This document shows positions 55,482 through 64,000 of a stretch of 64,000 nucleotides of DNA, one piece after another. The first letter of the stretch is position 1, and each line of letters starts with the position of its first letter. The stretch is from UTCFX2 sp963788145 (GTDB lineage Bacteria; Chloroflexota; Anaerolineae; Anaerolineales; UBA4823): assembly GCA_963788145.1 (NCBI GenBank), contig CAWBFQ010000003.1, positions 1,240,001-1,304,000 of the forward strand, given 5' to 3'. The notes under the pieces are model-generated. The model had not been told where the DNA came from. It did not search any database and saw nothing but the letters and a program-made list of their open reading frames with translations. A program made the translations under genes and the position numbers.

Positions 55482-56498
55482 CTATTCCCGGCGCGCGCCA
55501 GGCACAAATCCCGATTGGCGTAAATCCCAGGCAGCGATAATGGCGTCATCGAGCGACTCCTGATCGCTATCCCGGATGCGCCTATTCTCATCCAACCAGG
55601 CGATCGTCTGGCGCACGCCATCCGCGAATTGAACCGTGTAGCGAAAATCCAGATCCAGATGGGCGGCCTGGTTGTCGAAGATGTTATTGAAGCGATAATT
55701 TTCGACCGCTTCTGTCAGACGGTCCGGCGCCATCGAGAATAACACATCGCAGGGGATATGAACCAGGCGTGGCAGCGGCGCGCCCAGCGCCCCGGAAATG
55801 AGTTCGAGATAGCGATCCCAGGTCAGCCATTCCTCGCCGGTGACGTGGTAGGCCCGTCCAAAAGCGCGCGGATTGCCCGCCGCCGATACAAACGCCCTGG
55901 CAACGTCTTGCGCATGGCAGTATGCCCGCAGGGTTGAACCATCGCCCGGCGAGACCAGCGCTTTCCCTTTGCGAATCCGGTCGAGAAAACCGTTCCCCCA
56001 CCCCAAAGTATAGATCAGATCCCCGCCCGGTCCATAGGTGTTTGCCGGTCTGAGGATGGTCAGGTCGAATAAACCCTGCTCCTGAGCTTGCTGCAGAACC
56101 TGCTCACAGCGGGCTTTGTTGCGCCCGTACAGGCTGGTCGGCTTCAGCGGTTCGGCTTCTGTGATGGGGTATCTGCTGGCCGGACGCTGATAGACTGCGG
56201 CTGTGCTGCAAAAGATCAACTGACCGATCCGATTTCTAAAAGCCTGGATCAGGCTTCTTGCTTCATCGGGTTGAAAACAGATCATATCGATCACGCAATC
56301 GAACGAACCGGCTTCAGCCATCTGTCGTTCGAATCTCGAAAAATCCTGGCGATCTCCAAGGATCGAATGATATCCGCTCAGATCGGACAGGATAGTCTTG
56401 CCGCGCTGAAACAGGGTTAAATCCACGCCAGCCTGTAAGAATTGCCTGGAGATGGCCCGGCTGATTTGGCCTGTACCTCCGATGATTAAGACCTTCAT
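55482..56498 (-). CDS. NAD-dependent epimerase/dehydratase (extended SDR)
   Basis: 338 residues. The Rossmann motif is GGTGQISRAISRQF. Asp/Asn residues follow in the FDCVIDMICFQPDEA region. The catalytic Tyr/Lys is in YGRNKARCE, followed by ILRPANTYGPGGDLIY. It resembles isoflavone reductase-like and sugar epimerase SDRs that act on nucleotide or free sugars. It is the last gene of the long minus-strand operon that starts at DeoR 2 and it converges with the DegT gene, with a 9-bp gap. Confidence 0.88.
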   Translation of the reverse strand: MKVLIIGGTGQISRAISRQFLQAGVDLTLFQRGKTILSDLSGYHSILGDRQDFSRFERQMAEAGSFDCVIDMICFQPDEARSLIQAFRNRIGQLIFCSTAAVYQRPASRYPITEAEPLKPTSLYGRNKARCEQVLQQAQEQGLFDLTILRPANTYGPGGDLIYTLGWGNGFLDRIRKGKALVSPGDGSTLRAYCHAQDVARAFVSAAGNPRAFGRAYHVTGEEWLTWDRYLELISGALGAPLPRLVHIPCDVLFSMAPDRLTEAVENYRFNNIFDNQAAHLDLDFRYTVQFADGVRQTIAWLDENRRIRDSDQESLDDAIIAAWDLRQSGFVPGARRE

Positions 56499-56535
56499 GA
56501 TCGGCTCCTATCCACCCGTGTCGTCATGAGAACGA

Positions 56536-57583
56536 TTATTGAATGAGGGCGCGCAGCGCATCCATCTTTCGCCCACGCTGGGTCAGCGTTATTTCGATGG
56601 CTTCCTGTGCAGAAACCCCGGCATGTACAATCGAATAAATGGCGGTCGCGACCGCAGCAGGGTCCTCAAAGCCGGGGAATGTGACATTCCGACCAACCAG
56701 CGCGCCGCGTATATTGGAACCGGCAGCCATCCCGGCTGAAAAATCAAAATAGGTTTGGGTTGGGTTTTCATTCGAAGCCCCGCCCAGCATTAAAACCGGT
56801 TGGGTGGTTGCAAGGGCTACTTTTTCGTATCCTGCGCAATAGGGCAATTTCATCCAGGTGTTGCGGGATGAATCTCCCAGAGCGCCGATAACCCCAACCA
56901 GCTTAATCAGTTCCTCGGCGGTGTTTTTGCTCACCCACTTGCCGTCCCGGTAATCCATGCGCAATGGCTCGACGAAGGGGACAAGATCATAGCGGTTCAA
57001 TTCGTTGATGGCCTTCGCACAATAATCGATCGTCCATAATGTGCGCTCATCATCCGGCGTAAAACGGAACATCATCTTGCCGCCATCCAGGTGAAAACGT
57101 TTGATCGAATCCGCCGTGTACGAGCCGAAACGATCGTCGATTTCACCCACCACACCGGCGACGCCGCCGCGCTGCATGCAGCCGACCAGGACCCTTTCAT
57201 TCAGGAAAGAAGCGCTTCCACTCTCTTGGAGCAAGTAATCCAAAATGAGCAAATCCTCGATCATATCGGGCGTGCTCATAAAGCCATCAAAATCGGTCGC
57301 GAGCAATACCCGCAGGATGCGGCCGAGATATTCGTAGCGGTTGCCCATGCGCAGTGGATCGCCGCCCAAGGCGGTGACGCCCCGTCCTGGATGGTCGGCA
57401 GCCAGGATGGTCAATTTGCCATCCCGGGTCAGCCTCTGCCGCAATTTGCGCGCTTTGGCTTGCTGTTCGATCACTTCCGGGGCATTCACCCGGATTTCGG
57501 TAATCTTCTGATAAAGCTTCAGCGGGAAGATAATATTCCAGATCAAAAGAATAATCCTGGATTGAATACGCGCTTGTGTTCAT
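56536..57583 (-). CDS. Cgl0159-type (beta/alpha)8 aldolase-like protein, N-terminal frameshift
   Basis: Class I aldolase-like barrel: ILAADHPGRGVTALGGDPLRMGNRYEYLGR, DFDGFMSTPDMIEDLLIL, VGCMQRGGVAGVVGEIDDRFGSYTADSI, GGKMMFRF and LMLGGASNENPTQTYFDFSAGMAAGSNIRGALVGRNV. One T too many in a T4 run (about 57543-57546) splits the N-terminus. Joined, it begins MNTSAYSIQDYSLIWNIIFPLK at 57583 with GAGGAAA upstream. Relatives occur in inositol and deoxysugar loci. With PPi-PFK just upstream, cleavage of a ketose bisphosphate is plausible but unproven. Confidence 0.82.
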
Positions 57584-57661
57584 TTGGTTTTCCTCTTCAA
57601 TCATTTTCTATGGCAATCGATCTTGCTTCGATTATCGAAAATCCGGAATAGGGCGCGTCGG

Positions 57662-58885
57662 TTAAATCGGGGCGCGCGCGGGGACGAGCGCCTTGCGCAA
57701 ACGCGCCATTGGCTGCCATGCTTCGCCAACCAGCGGCAAGGCATACTGCTTGAATTCCTCGCTTGGCATGCTGCCCGATTCGTCCAAATACGACCGCGGC
57801 ATCAGCTTCTCGCGGTTTGCCACACGTTCCAACGGGGCAGCGCCTGGCACACAGAGGTATGGCGTTGTGGATATCCGCTCGAGGGTGATCATCAGTCCTG
57901 TCTGGTTATCGGCTAATTGGCGGATCGCCTCTTGTCCAACCTGATACGCTTCCTGGCGGTCGACCTCAGAAATACAGGCGCTCATCGCCCGACCGATGAT
58001 GACCGGACGTAAGAAGCGGGCGCGCAGGCGCAGTTTCTCGCTCACCAGATCGGCCAGGTAAGCGGCTACACCGGTCGTAAATGTGTTCAAGCTATGCCCA
58101 AAAGCATCTTTTGTTTCTTTCATCTGGCGCGATCCCACAAAACTGCCATCGGCATACCGGACGCCCTCGCATACCACCACGAAGACCCGCTTGAGACGCT
58201 GGTGGACTCTGCTGACAGCATCCAAAAAGGCGTTCTCGTCAAATGGCAGTTCGGCGACATAAACCAGATGAGGCGCATCTTCTTCGCTTGATTTTGCCAG
58301 GCACGAGGCGGCTGCCAGCCAGCCCGCGTTACGTCCCATCGCTTCCAGAATGGACACATCCTCGAACGTTGCCATCGCCTCCAGGTCTAGCCCGGCGTCT
58401 CGGGCTGCCAAAGCCACAAAGCGAGCCGCGCTGCCATATCCTGGGCAGTGATCCGTCGCCGCCAGGTCATTGTCGATGGTCTTGGGGACGCCGATCACCT
58501 GCATCTCATAGCCAGATGAATTCGCCAGAGAGGAGATGCGCTGGCAGGTGTCCATCAAATCGTTCCCGCCAATATAGACAAAATGGCGGATATGATGAGC
58601 CTGGCAAACTTCCAGGATGCGCTCATATTCGCTATCTTTAATCTTATGGCGGCAGGAACCCAACGCAGAGGCTGGCGTGTGGAGCAGGCGTTCGATCGTC
58701 TGCTGTGATTCCTGGTTCAGATCAATCAGTTCATCCTTGAGAGTCCCTTCGATGCCATGCACCATCCCATAAATACCGTTAATCTCGCCCTGGGTCTGGG
58801 CAGCTAAGATCGCCCCTGCCAGGCTGGCATTGATGACCGGCGTGGGACCGCCAGATTGCCCGATCAATAATTTCCCTTTCAGCAT
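57662..58885 (-). CDS. 6-phosphofructokinase, PPi-type
   Basis: 407 residues. GQSGGPTPVINASLAGAI, YIGGNDLMDTC, VPKTIDNDL, MGRNAGWLAAASCLA and CEGVRYADGSFVG are present. The Asp in GGND and Lys in PKTIDND replace the Gly residues that favour ATP, so pyrophosphate is the expected phosphoryl donor. It phosphorylates fructose 6-phosphate or a related ketose phosphate. It lies between NagB-like 2 and the aldolase, which reads as deamination, phosphorylation, cleavage. Confidence 0.9.
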   Translation of the reverse strand: MLKGKLLIGQSGGPTPVINASLAGAILAAQTQGEINGIYGMVHGIEGTLKDELIDLNQESQQTIERLLHTPASALGSCRHKIKDSEYERILEVCQAHHIRHFVYIGGNDLMDTCQRISSLANSSGYEMQVIGVPKTIDNDLAATDHCPGYGSAARFVALAARDAGLDLEAMATFEDVSILEAMGRNAGWLAAASCLAKSSEEDAPHLVYVAELPFDENAFLDAVSRVHQRLKRVFVVVCEGVRYADGSFVGSRQMKETKDAFGHSLNTFTTGVAAYLADLVSEKLRLRARFLRPVIIGRAMSACISEVDRQEAYQVGQEAIRQLADNQTGLMITLERISTTPYLCVPGAAPLERVANREKLMPRSYLDESGSMPSEEFKQYALPLVGEAWQPMARLRKALVPARAPI

Positions 58886-58950
58886 GGATGTTTTCCCTCC
58901 TTCATAGGAGACTCAATTCTGCGGTGTTCTTATGCTGAATGACGAACCAT

Positions 58951-59808
58951 TCAGGCATGAGCTTGTGGGATAGGCGGGATGGCTGTGTTTTCATCCGTAT
59001 AGATGATATAGTCGGCATGGCTCTGCAGCAGCGTCACCGGATATGCCACACTTTCTTCTCCCATCGCCGCAATCCGCAGAACGGTACGCTGCCAGGAGCC
59101 TCCCTGGCAGTAGAGCCGGATCCGCCTGGCGTTGAAAATATCCTTCATGCCAAGTGTTACTGCCATCGGGGGCATCGCAGCCGGGTTGCCTCCGGTTGAG
59201 CGAATGCTGTTCATCACGATCGTTTCAGGTTCTAACTGCACGAGGCGGGTAAGGGAATTCAGAAATTGAGCGGGGCTTAAGGGATGCCAGCGTGAGATGG
59301 GCGCTTCGTTGAACGCCACGTGTCCATGATATCCAATTCCGCCATAACAGCTATCAATCCCGCCAACCGCCTGAATCCGTTCACTGATCCAATCCAGGCG
59401 GAGCGGATCGGGGAAGTGGATCTGATCTTCCGGGATGCGGATTTCGGGATCCAGGCAATCGAACAGATTGAGGCGGATGAAACCCTGAAAGCTCAATGGA
59501 TGATGGATTGGGATTGGGCGCCCCTGCCAATCGCAGTATTCATCCATATTGAATGTGAACACATTCTGCCACGAGATGCGTTCGCGGTTGCAGATTTCTG
59601 CCAGAATGGGATACTGCCCCAGCGGCCCAACCGGCAGGATCAGGCGAGTGGGTTTGCCCTGCAGGTTGTTATCGGTAATCTCGTCGGCAATGGAACGCGC
59701 AAAATGCCGATAGAGAGCCGCAAGATCAGGCAGTATTTCCAGGCGGACCTTGCTGATGCGAGCCAGATCAACAGCAGGGATGGTTAAGTATTCTGGGAGA
59801 TTTTCCAT
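58951..59808 (-). CDS. NagB-like sugar-phosphate isomerase/deaminase 2
   Basis: 285 residues, the paralogue of the protein at 52258. Motifs are TFNMDEYCDWQG (catalytic Asp), GGIGYHGHVAFNEAP (His and Glu present, while the E. coli Asp is His) and AVTLGMKDIFNARRIRLYC. With the ring-opening Glu retained it is closer to active NagB than copy 1. It precedes PPi-PFK in the DeoR 2 operon, which suggests a keto-sugar phosphate product feeding that kinase. Confidence 0.82.
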   Translation of the reverse strand: MENLPEYLTIPAVDLARISKVRLEILPDLAALYRHFARSIADEITDNNLQGKPTRLILPVGPLGQYPILAEICNRERISWQNVFTFNMDEYCDWQGRPIPIHHPLSFQGFIRLNLFDCLDPEIRIPEDQIHFPDPLRLDWISERIQAVGGIDSCYGGIGYHGHVAFNEAPISRWHPLSPAQFLNSLTRLVQLEPETIVMNSIRSTGGNPAAMPPMAVTLGMKDIFNARRIRLYCQGGSWQRTVLRIAAMGEESVAYPVTLLQSHADYIIYTDENTAIPPIPQAHA

Positions 59809-59883
59809 AATGCTCCTGATATTCCTGATCGCCTATGATTTTTTCGCGTACGGGCTAGGTTTTGCGATCGACCGGTCCGTACG

Positions 59884-60573
59884 CTATTCGAATATCCAGC
59901 GCCCAAAAAAGGTGGGGCGATGAAAGGAGAGTGGGACGCCGGGAGTCGCCGACCAGCTGCTGAATTCTTCCCGAGGCCAACGGTCAATGCGATATAAATT
60001 CACCCGCCATTCTTCACCAGCCAGAATGGGTCCAGCCAACGGGTCTAACAACTCGCTCAATGGGATGCGCCATTCTGCATTCCAGCCTATCTCCAACTGC
60101 AAGGGATTGCTCCGATCGATTTGACGCGAGACCGCGGTTTGCCAACCTGTGCAATCCCACCCGCCGTCAAAGACCGCATTTTCCGCCCGGGCATTTGGAC
60201 TGGTGACTTTCACATCCCGGACGACGTTGATCGGGCTGCATTGAAATTCACAATAGTGGCGCAGGTCGCCATACGGGGCAATAAAAGCTTCTACGGCTTC
60301 TTCCTGCCAGACACGATCATTTCGCTGCTGAAAAGTGGCGCGGATATCCTGGTCGCGGCATTCGTATGCCAGATACAGGTTTTCTCCATCCCAACAGCTT
60401 CGCACAAAAGTGGATTGGAGGGGCTCGCCTGCGTCATTGGCAAGCCTCAGCTTGATGGTGGGAACGGCGCGCCAGACCGGTTTTGAAAGGTCGGCGTCCA
60501 CCAGGAATGGGGATGGAATTCGCTGGCAGCGATAAACGGGCAATCGATCCAGCATCTGCATCTCAGAGTTCAC
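59884..60573 (-). CDS. Carbohydrate-binding family 9-like (CBM9/DOMON-type) protein
   Basis: 229 residues with the CBM9-like pattern: KPVWRAVPTIKLRLANDAG near the start, STFVRSCWDGENLYLAYECRDQDI, VWQEEAVEAFIAP, HYCEFQCSPINVVRDVKV and GWNAEWRIPLSELL. It has no signal peptide, so it is cytosolic or non-classically exported, unlike xylanase CBM9 modules. It overlaps the DeoR 2 stop by 4 bp. A ligand-binding or accessory role in glycan use is inferred. Confidence 0.82.
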   Translation of the reverse strand: MNSEMQMLDRLPVYRCQRIPSPFLVDADLSKPVWRAVPTIKLRLANDAGEPLQSTFVRSCWDGENLYLAYECRDQDIRATFQQRNDRVWQEEAVEAFIAPYGDLRHYCEFQCSPINVVRDVKVTSPNARAENAVFDGGWDCTGWQTAVSRQIDRSNPLQLEIGWNAEWRIPLSELLDPLAGPILAGEEWRVNLYRIDRWPREEFSSWSATPGVPLSFHRPTFFGRWIFE

Positions 60574-61343
60574 TCCGCATCTCCTCTTGGGGCAAGCAAG
60601 ATTTCCACCCCGATCTCAGAAAATTCGCGCAGCACATTGGCCGGCACTTTATTCGTGGTGATCATGGTTGTAATTTTCTCGGCGGGGATCACCCGGGAGA
60701 GGTTGGATGTTTTGAATTTTGGATGATCCGCCAGCAGGATGATGCGACCGGCATGCAGCGTAAATTCCCTGGCTGCCATCGCTTCGGCTTCACTGCGATT
60801 GGTCAAACCGTTTTCAATCGTGATGCCATCGGTTCCAACAAAAAATTTTTGAATGAAAATGCCATCTAACGCCCTGGAAACGAGCTGCCCAACCAGTTCA
60901 AACGAACCAGGATCGACCATCCCACCGCAAACCATCACTTTGATGCCCGGCAGACCGGCTAACTCGGAGGCAATATTGACAGCGTTGGTAACAACCGTAA
61001 TGCCCTCCCGAAAACGGAGGTTCAAGGCAAGCTCCGTACAGATGCGACCACCGCTGAGGCCGATAATATCTCCCGGTTCGATCAGCTGAACAGCCCGGTA
61101 AGCAATCGCCCGCACATCGATTTCGTCAACCTGGGGGAAGGCGAACGGCATGGCGTTATATTGGAGCAGATGAGAGAGCGCTGCGCCTCCATGCGTTCTG
61201 CGGATGAGCGGGTGATGATTTAGCGACCTTAATAAACGGCGAATGCTGGAAGGTGATACATGTAAAATATCACTGAGGCGCAAAACAGATAGCTCGCCAT
61301 ATCGACAAAGCAATTCAGTGATTTGTTGATCTTTGGAATTCAA
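60570..61343 (-). CDS. DeoR-family regulator 2
   Basis: 257 residues: HTH (KDQQITELLCRYGELSVLRLSDILHVSPSSIRRLLRSL) and sensor domain (IGLSGGRICTELAL, TVVTNAVNIASEL, VCGGMVDPGSFELVGQL, FVGTDGITIENGLTNRSEAEA, LLADHPKF). The HTH has SSIRRLL where family members have STVRRDL, so its DNA target may differ from that of DeoR 1. It leads the operon CBM9, NagB-like 2, PPi-PFK, aldolase, SDR. Confidence 0.92.
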   Translation of the reverse strand: MNSKDQQITELLCRYGELSVLRLSDILHVSPSSIRRLLRSLNHHPLIRRTHGGAALSHLLQYNAMPFAFPQVDEIDVRAIAYRAVQLIEPGDIIGLSGGRICTELALNLRFREGITVVTNAVNIASELAGLPGIKVMVCGGMVDPGSFELVGQLVSRALDGIFIQKFFVGTDGITIENGLTNRSEAEAMAAREFTLHAGRIILLADHPKFKTSNLSRVIPAEKITTMITTNKVPANVLREFSEIGVEILLAPRGDAE

Positions 61344-61530
61344 AACCTCTCCCTTGTCAAGCAGACATTCCGATTAGAAAAGATTTTCGCTCGCTTTGTA
61401 TCATCGAATGCTGGATAAGCTTTTAAGAAACGAACAGGGGATCAGCCTGATCCTGCCCTTGCGGAGATCTGGGAAACCCGGCTTCTATAAAAGGTCTTGA
61501 ATATGCAGAACAACCAGGTCTCTTGATTGT

Positions 61531-61558
61531 ATAATAGCAAATATTACCAAAAAGTCAA
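61531..61558 (-). promoter_or_regulatory. Promoter for the DeoR 2 operon
   Basis: On the minus strand TTGACT (61553-61558), 16 bp, TATTAT (61531-61536). The leader would be about 180 nt. The 301-bp gap to the amidohydrolase gene also has AATGCGCTATTTATT (minus strand, about 61582-61596), which resembles the shared TAATGCGCA motif. Confidence 0.5.
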
Positions 61559-61644
61559 GCAGAATATTGCGTATTTTATCGAATAAATAGCGCATTTTCC
61601 CTATATGTACGCTTGTTTTGTGGCAATTGGAATCGTTGCCCAGA

Positions 61645-62676
61645 TCAGAGGTCGACCGGCGAGTTTCCAACCATCTTTTCGAAATTCAGCCGATAGACCT
61701 TTTCCAAAGCGGGCCTGGGTAGAGAAATCCCGCCCATTCTCTCGCCGGGGAATCCGTTTTTTACGATCCCAATCTGATTTGGGAATGGAATATCCCAATC
61801 GGTTTCCAGAAATGAACGCACCAACCAGGGCTGGCCTGCCTCGCGCTCGAGATCAAAACCGGCCGCAGCGTCCAGCAATGGGAGGGCGCCAATATCTGTG
61901 CCGTAGATCAATCGATCCTGAAAATCGAGGAAGAACTGGCGGGCAGCGGCTCTCTCCCGGCTCAACAAGGCATATCCCTCCACCCCTGGGGTTAAATCAA
62001 AAGCGATGGATGGATATGCATCCAGAATCCTGCGCGCCTGCGGCAGCTCGTTCCACAGGAACAGGAAGTGCGCCAGGATTAATTTGAGCCTCGGGTGGCG
62101 GGTTAGTATGGTCTCCATCTCGGCGTACATCGCCTGGCGGGTGGGATAAGGCTCGCCCGCAAACGACCAGGGATCAAGACCTTTGCGGGCCGGGTCCCAA
62201 AAACGGGGGGCGTCTGCCAGATGGAGAATGATCGGAAAACCCTGTTCTTCCATCCAGGCAAAAAAGGGGGTAAAGAAAGCGCCATCCAGCTTATCCGGCA
62301 ATACAATATAAGCCAGCGGTTTCCCTTCCCACATTTTTATTCCGTCGAAACCGATCTCTTTGATGCGCTGGGCCTGCCCAACCAGGTCTTCCGGCTTCAT
62401 CTTCTCTCCCCCCAAATGAGGGGTGTAATCTAACGAGCCAAAAGCATACGCGGACCCATGCGATACTTTCTTGAAGTACAGGGCTTCATCATTTAGAGTC
62501 CCCCCTTTTCCAAAATTATTAAGAGAGAGCGCATTGCAACGCTGGACGCCAACTTTTTTCAGCGTATCCCAAATTTGCTCGGGTTGAAACCCCTTCCAGA
62601 CGTGTAAATGTCCGTCCGTGATGGGCATGCGGGCGAAAGGATTGAAATCAAAAATCTCGCTTGTGCTGCTTGTCAT
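61645..62676 (-). CDS. Amidohydrolase_2-family (TIM-barrel) metal-dependent hydrolase
   Basis: About 343 residues from the ATG at 62676 (AAAGGAG upstream). ITDGHLHVWKG supplies the HxH metal ligands, IILHLADAP and LILAHFLFLW further His residues, and IYGTDIG the catalytic Asp. The family includes decarboxylases and lactonases of sugar and aromatic pathways. It is divergent from the Gfo/Idh gene and upstream of DeoR 2. It could hydrolyse a lactone made by the oxidoreductase. Confidence 0.85.
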   Translation of the reverse strand: MTSSTSEIFDFNPFARMPITDGHLHVWKGFQPEQIWDTLKKVGVQRCNALSLNNFGKGGTLNDEALYFKKVSHGSAYAFGSLDYTPHLGGEKMKPEDLVGQAQRIKEIGFDGIKMWEGKPLAYIVLPDKLDGAFFTPFFAWMEEQGFPIILHLADAPRFWDPARKGLDPWSFAGEPYPTRQAMYAEMETILTRHPRLKLILAHFLFLWNELPQARRILDAYPSIAFDLTPGVEGYALLSRERAAARQFFLDFQDRLIYGTDIGALPLLDAAAGFDLEREAGQPWLVRSFLETDWDIPFPNQIGIVKNGFPGERMGGISLPRPALEKVYRLNFEKMVGNSPVDL

Positions 62677-62740
62677 TATTTGCTCCTTTAATGCACCCAA
62701 AATAATTATATCAAAGGTAAGTGATTATCTAAATCTAAAA

Positions 62741-62778
62741 TAATGCGCAAATTAGAAATAATTTCAGTCAAAATAATG
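62741..62778. promoter_or_regulatory. Shared DeoR operator-like motifs, second site
   Basis: TAATGCGCAAATTA (62741-62754) and TTCAGTCAAAATAATG (62763-62778) match the two motifs at 54085-54117, in reverse order. They lie upstream of the promoter for the Gfo/Idh gene and of the divergent amidohydrolase start. Confidence 0.45.
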
Positions 62779-62800
62779 AATGAAATCACCATGTTTCTGC

Positions 62801-62830
62801 TTGACAATTGTGATTATTTCATGCTACTAT
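62801..62830 (+). promoter_or_regulatory. Promoter for the Gfo/Idh/MocA gene
   Basis: TTGACA (62801-62806), 18 bp, TACTAT (62825-62830), about 190 bp before the ATG at 63023. The 322-bp region is AT-rich. Between promoter and start I see no ORF and no strong hairpin. Confidence 0.55.
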
Positions 62831-63022
62831 TAATAAGCATTTTATAGCCATATCTGTACCGTTTTTTTCTGTTTCGCATTTGATCCTGTAGTGTACTTGA
62901 TAGCTTATTTGACAGGTTTCAGTCGGCAGAGATAAAGCTTATCAGGTATTTGGTAAGATCATTCTTACAACTTCATAATTGGGCGTATTATCCATATTTC
63001 CCGGATGTCTGGCAGGTTTTTT

Positions 63023-64000
63023 ATGAACACTCACGGCATATCCATAATCGGCACAGGAAATAATGCTCGCGCTCATATGCTCACCGTCTTATCCAACAGC
63101 AGAGCCAGGCTCGTTGCGATGTGCACCGACAAACCTGAACAGGGTAAAGCATTAGCAGCGGAAAATGGGGTCGAATGTGAAATCTACACCGATCTCGACC
63201 GGATGTTAGCCGATCCTGAGATCGAACTGGTCATCATCTGCACGCCCAATAACCTGCATGCTCGCCAGGCGACCCAAGTAGCTCAAGCAAAGAAAAATAT
63301 CCTGATCGAGAAACCGGTCGCATTGAACCTGGATGAACTCCATACAATGCATGAGGCGGTAAAACAATCGGGTGTAAAGACCCAGGTGTCTTTTGTGTTG
63401 CGCTGGAACCCCTATCTGCGGCTGGCGAAAAAGCTGATCAACGATGGCGCGGTTGGCAATCTGTTTATGCTCGAAACCTGTTACTGGCACAGCACCCCTC
63501 GGGCGGCTCCAGGGCACTGGATGACCACCCGCTCGGTGGCTGGCAGCGTTTTCTTGATGGGGGGTTGTCACGCCCTCGATGCAGCGCGCTGGTTGGCGAA
63601 TGCGGATATTGTGGAAGTTTCCGCCTTCGGAACGCAAGGAATCGGAAAAGAGTGGTACGAATATCCCCATACCGTTGAAGCCATCCTCCATTTTGAAAGC
63701 GGCGCAATAGGACGGGTATCGGCCAGCATGGGTTGTGTGATGCCCTACGCCTTCAATGTCACTGTAATGGGAGATCAAGGCGCCTTGCGCGATAACCGGC
63801 TTTGGTCGCAACTGTACCCCGGTCAAACAGATTACATCACGTTTCCCATTCAAATGCCCGACAGCGGCTCAGTGACGGATCATCCATTCGCGGCCGGTCT
63901 GGATCATATGCTGACTTGCATCGAAGAGGATCGCGATACAGATATCAGCTTGAGCAGTACTATGAATGTACACGAATCTCTGCTGGCAATCGATCAATCC
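63023..64000 (+). CDS. Gfo/Idh/MocA-family oxidoreductase, truncated by the window
   Basis: The ORF is open from ATG 63023 to the window end (326 residues visible). The Rossmann motif is GISIIGTGNNARAHML; CTPNNLHARQA and the family hallmark EKPVALN follow. A catalytic-region His lies in GGCHALDAARWL. The C-terminal alpha/beta domain has GRVSASMGCVMPYAFNVTVMGDQGAL. The family oxidises sugars, inositols or their amino derivatives with NAD(P). With the DegT aminotransferase and amidohydrolase it supports oxidation, transamination or hydrolysis of a cyclitol or sugar. Confidence 0.93.
   Translation, partial: MNTHGISIIGTGNNARAHMLTVLSNSRARLVAMCTDKPEQGKALAAENGVECEIYTDLDRMLADPEIELVIICTPNNLHARQATQVAQAKKNILIEKPVALNLDELHTMHEAVKQSGVKTQVSFVLRWNPYLRLAKKLINDGAVGNLFMLETCYWHSTPRAAPGHWMTTRSVAGSVFLMGGCHALDAARWLANADIVEVSAFGTQGIGKEWYEYPHTVEAILHFESGAIGRVSASMGCVMPYAFNVTVMGDQGALRDNRLWSQLYPGQTDYITFPIQMPDSGSVTDHPFAAGLDHMLTCIEEDRDTDISLSSTMNVHESLLAIDQS

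Noticed and set aside
1..64000. tRNA or rRNA genes
   Set aside because: I looked for T-loop (GTTCGA) and rRNA landmarks by eye. The hits fall inside coding genes, such as the SDR at 56328, without a cloverleaf.

Overview
The window looks like chromosomal DNA of a Chloroflexota bacterium, probably Anaerolineae-like. This is inferred from gene content: lipoproteins with Pro/Thr linkers, family-5 solute-binding proteins, many NarL-type and PAS/GAF kinases, DeoR/DegT/Gfo-Idh sugar clusters and a short GAAC-N4-GTTC LexA-like box. No rRNA or tRNA gene was seen.

Layout. 0-1.3 kb: a truncated ORF, a DUF1801 protein and an orphan HicB. 1.3-7.6 kb (minus): a LacI regulator followed by a nucleotide-sugar operon (GDP-mannose 3,5-epimerase-like protein, GHMP kinase-like protein, tandem nucleotidyltransferase, mannose-1-phosphate guanylyltransferase, phosphomannomutase). 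7.8-12.3 kb: a divergent ABC importer (binding protein and two permeases, no ATPase). 12.4-17.2 kb: a giant propeller sensor kinase and its NarL regulator. 17.2-23.2 kb: an ArsR/DUF2087 regulator, a broken recJ, a small LuxR-type protein behind a consensus promoter with an SOS-like box, a response regulator and small genes. 23.4-28.4 kb: signalling module A (DUF3068 protein, Cache kinase, REC protein, REC-GGDEF). 28.7-38.5 kb: a respiratory operon (multihaem cytochromes, two YeeE/YedE transporters, a Psr/Phs-like molybdoenzyme with FeS and NrfD subunits, cytochrome b), then an XRE-cupin regulator and an FmdE protein. 38.6-52.2 kb: 119-bp palindromic repeats, a second kinase/regulator pair, and signalling module B (two NMT1-like binding proteins, DUF3068, Cache kinase, two REC proteins, REC-PAS-GAF-HD-GYP). 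52.2-64 kb: a sugar or amino-sugar catabolic region with two NagB-like proteins, two DeoR regulators, PPi-type phosphofructokinase, aldolase, aminotransferase, epimerase, CBM9-like protein, amidohydrolase and a Gfo/Idh/MocA oxidoreductase.

How the parts work together. The two signalling modules are paralogous, and one ends in a c-di-GMP synthase while the other ends in a c-di-GMP phosphodiesterase. The respiratory operon reads as an extracytoplasmic, sulfur-compound-linked quinone redox system coupled to sulfur transporters. One of these transporters has an in-frame TGA exactly where the family's conserved Cys sits, with a small stem-loop just downstream, which makes it a selenoprotein candidate.

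Caveat. About seventeen genes carry single-base indels, often in homopolymers, while the protein family signature continues in another frame and start/stop overlaps with neighbours are kept. I read these mostly as sequence errors. Frameshifted genes are listed as one feature over their full reconstructed span.
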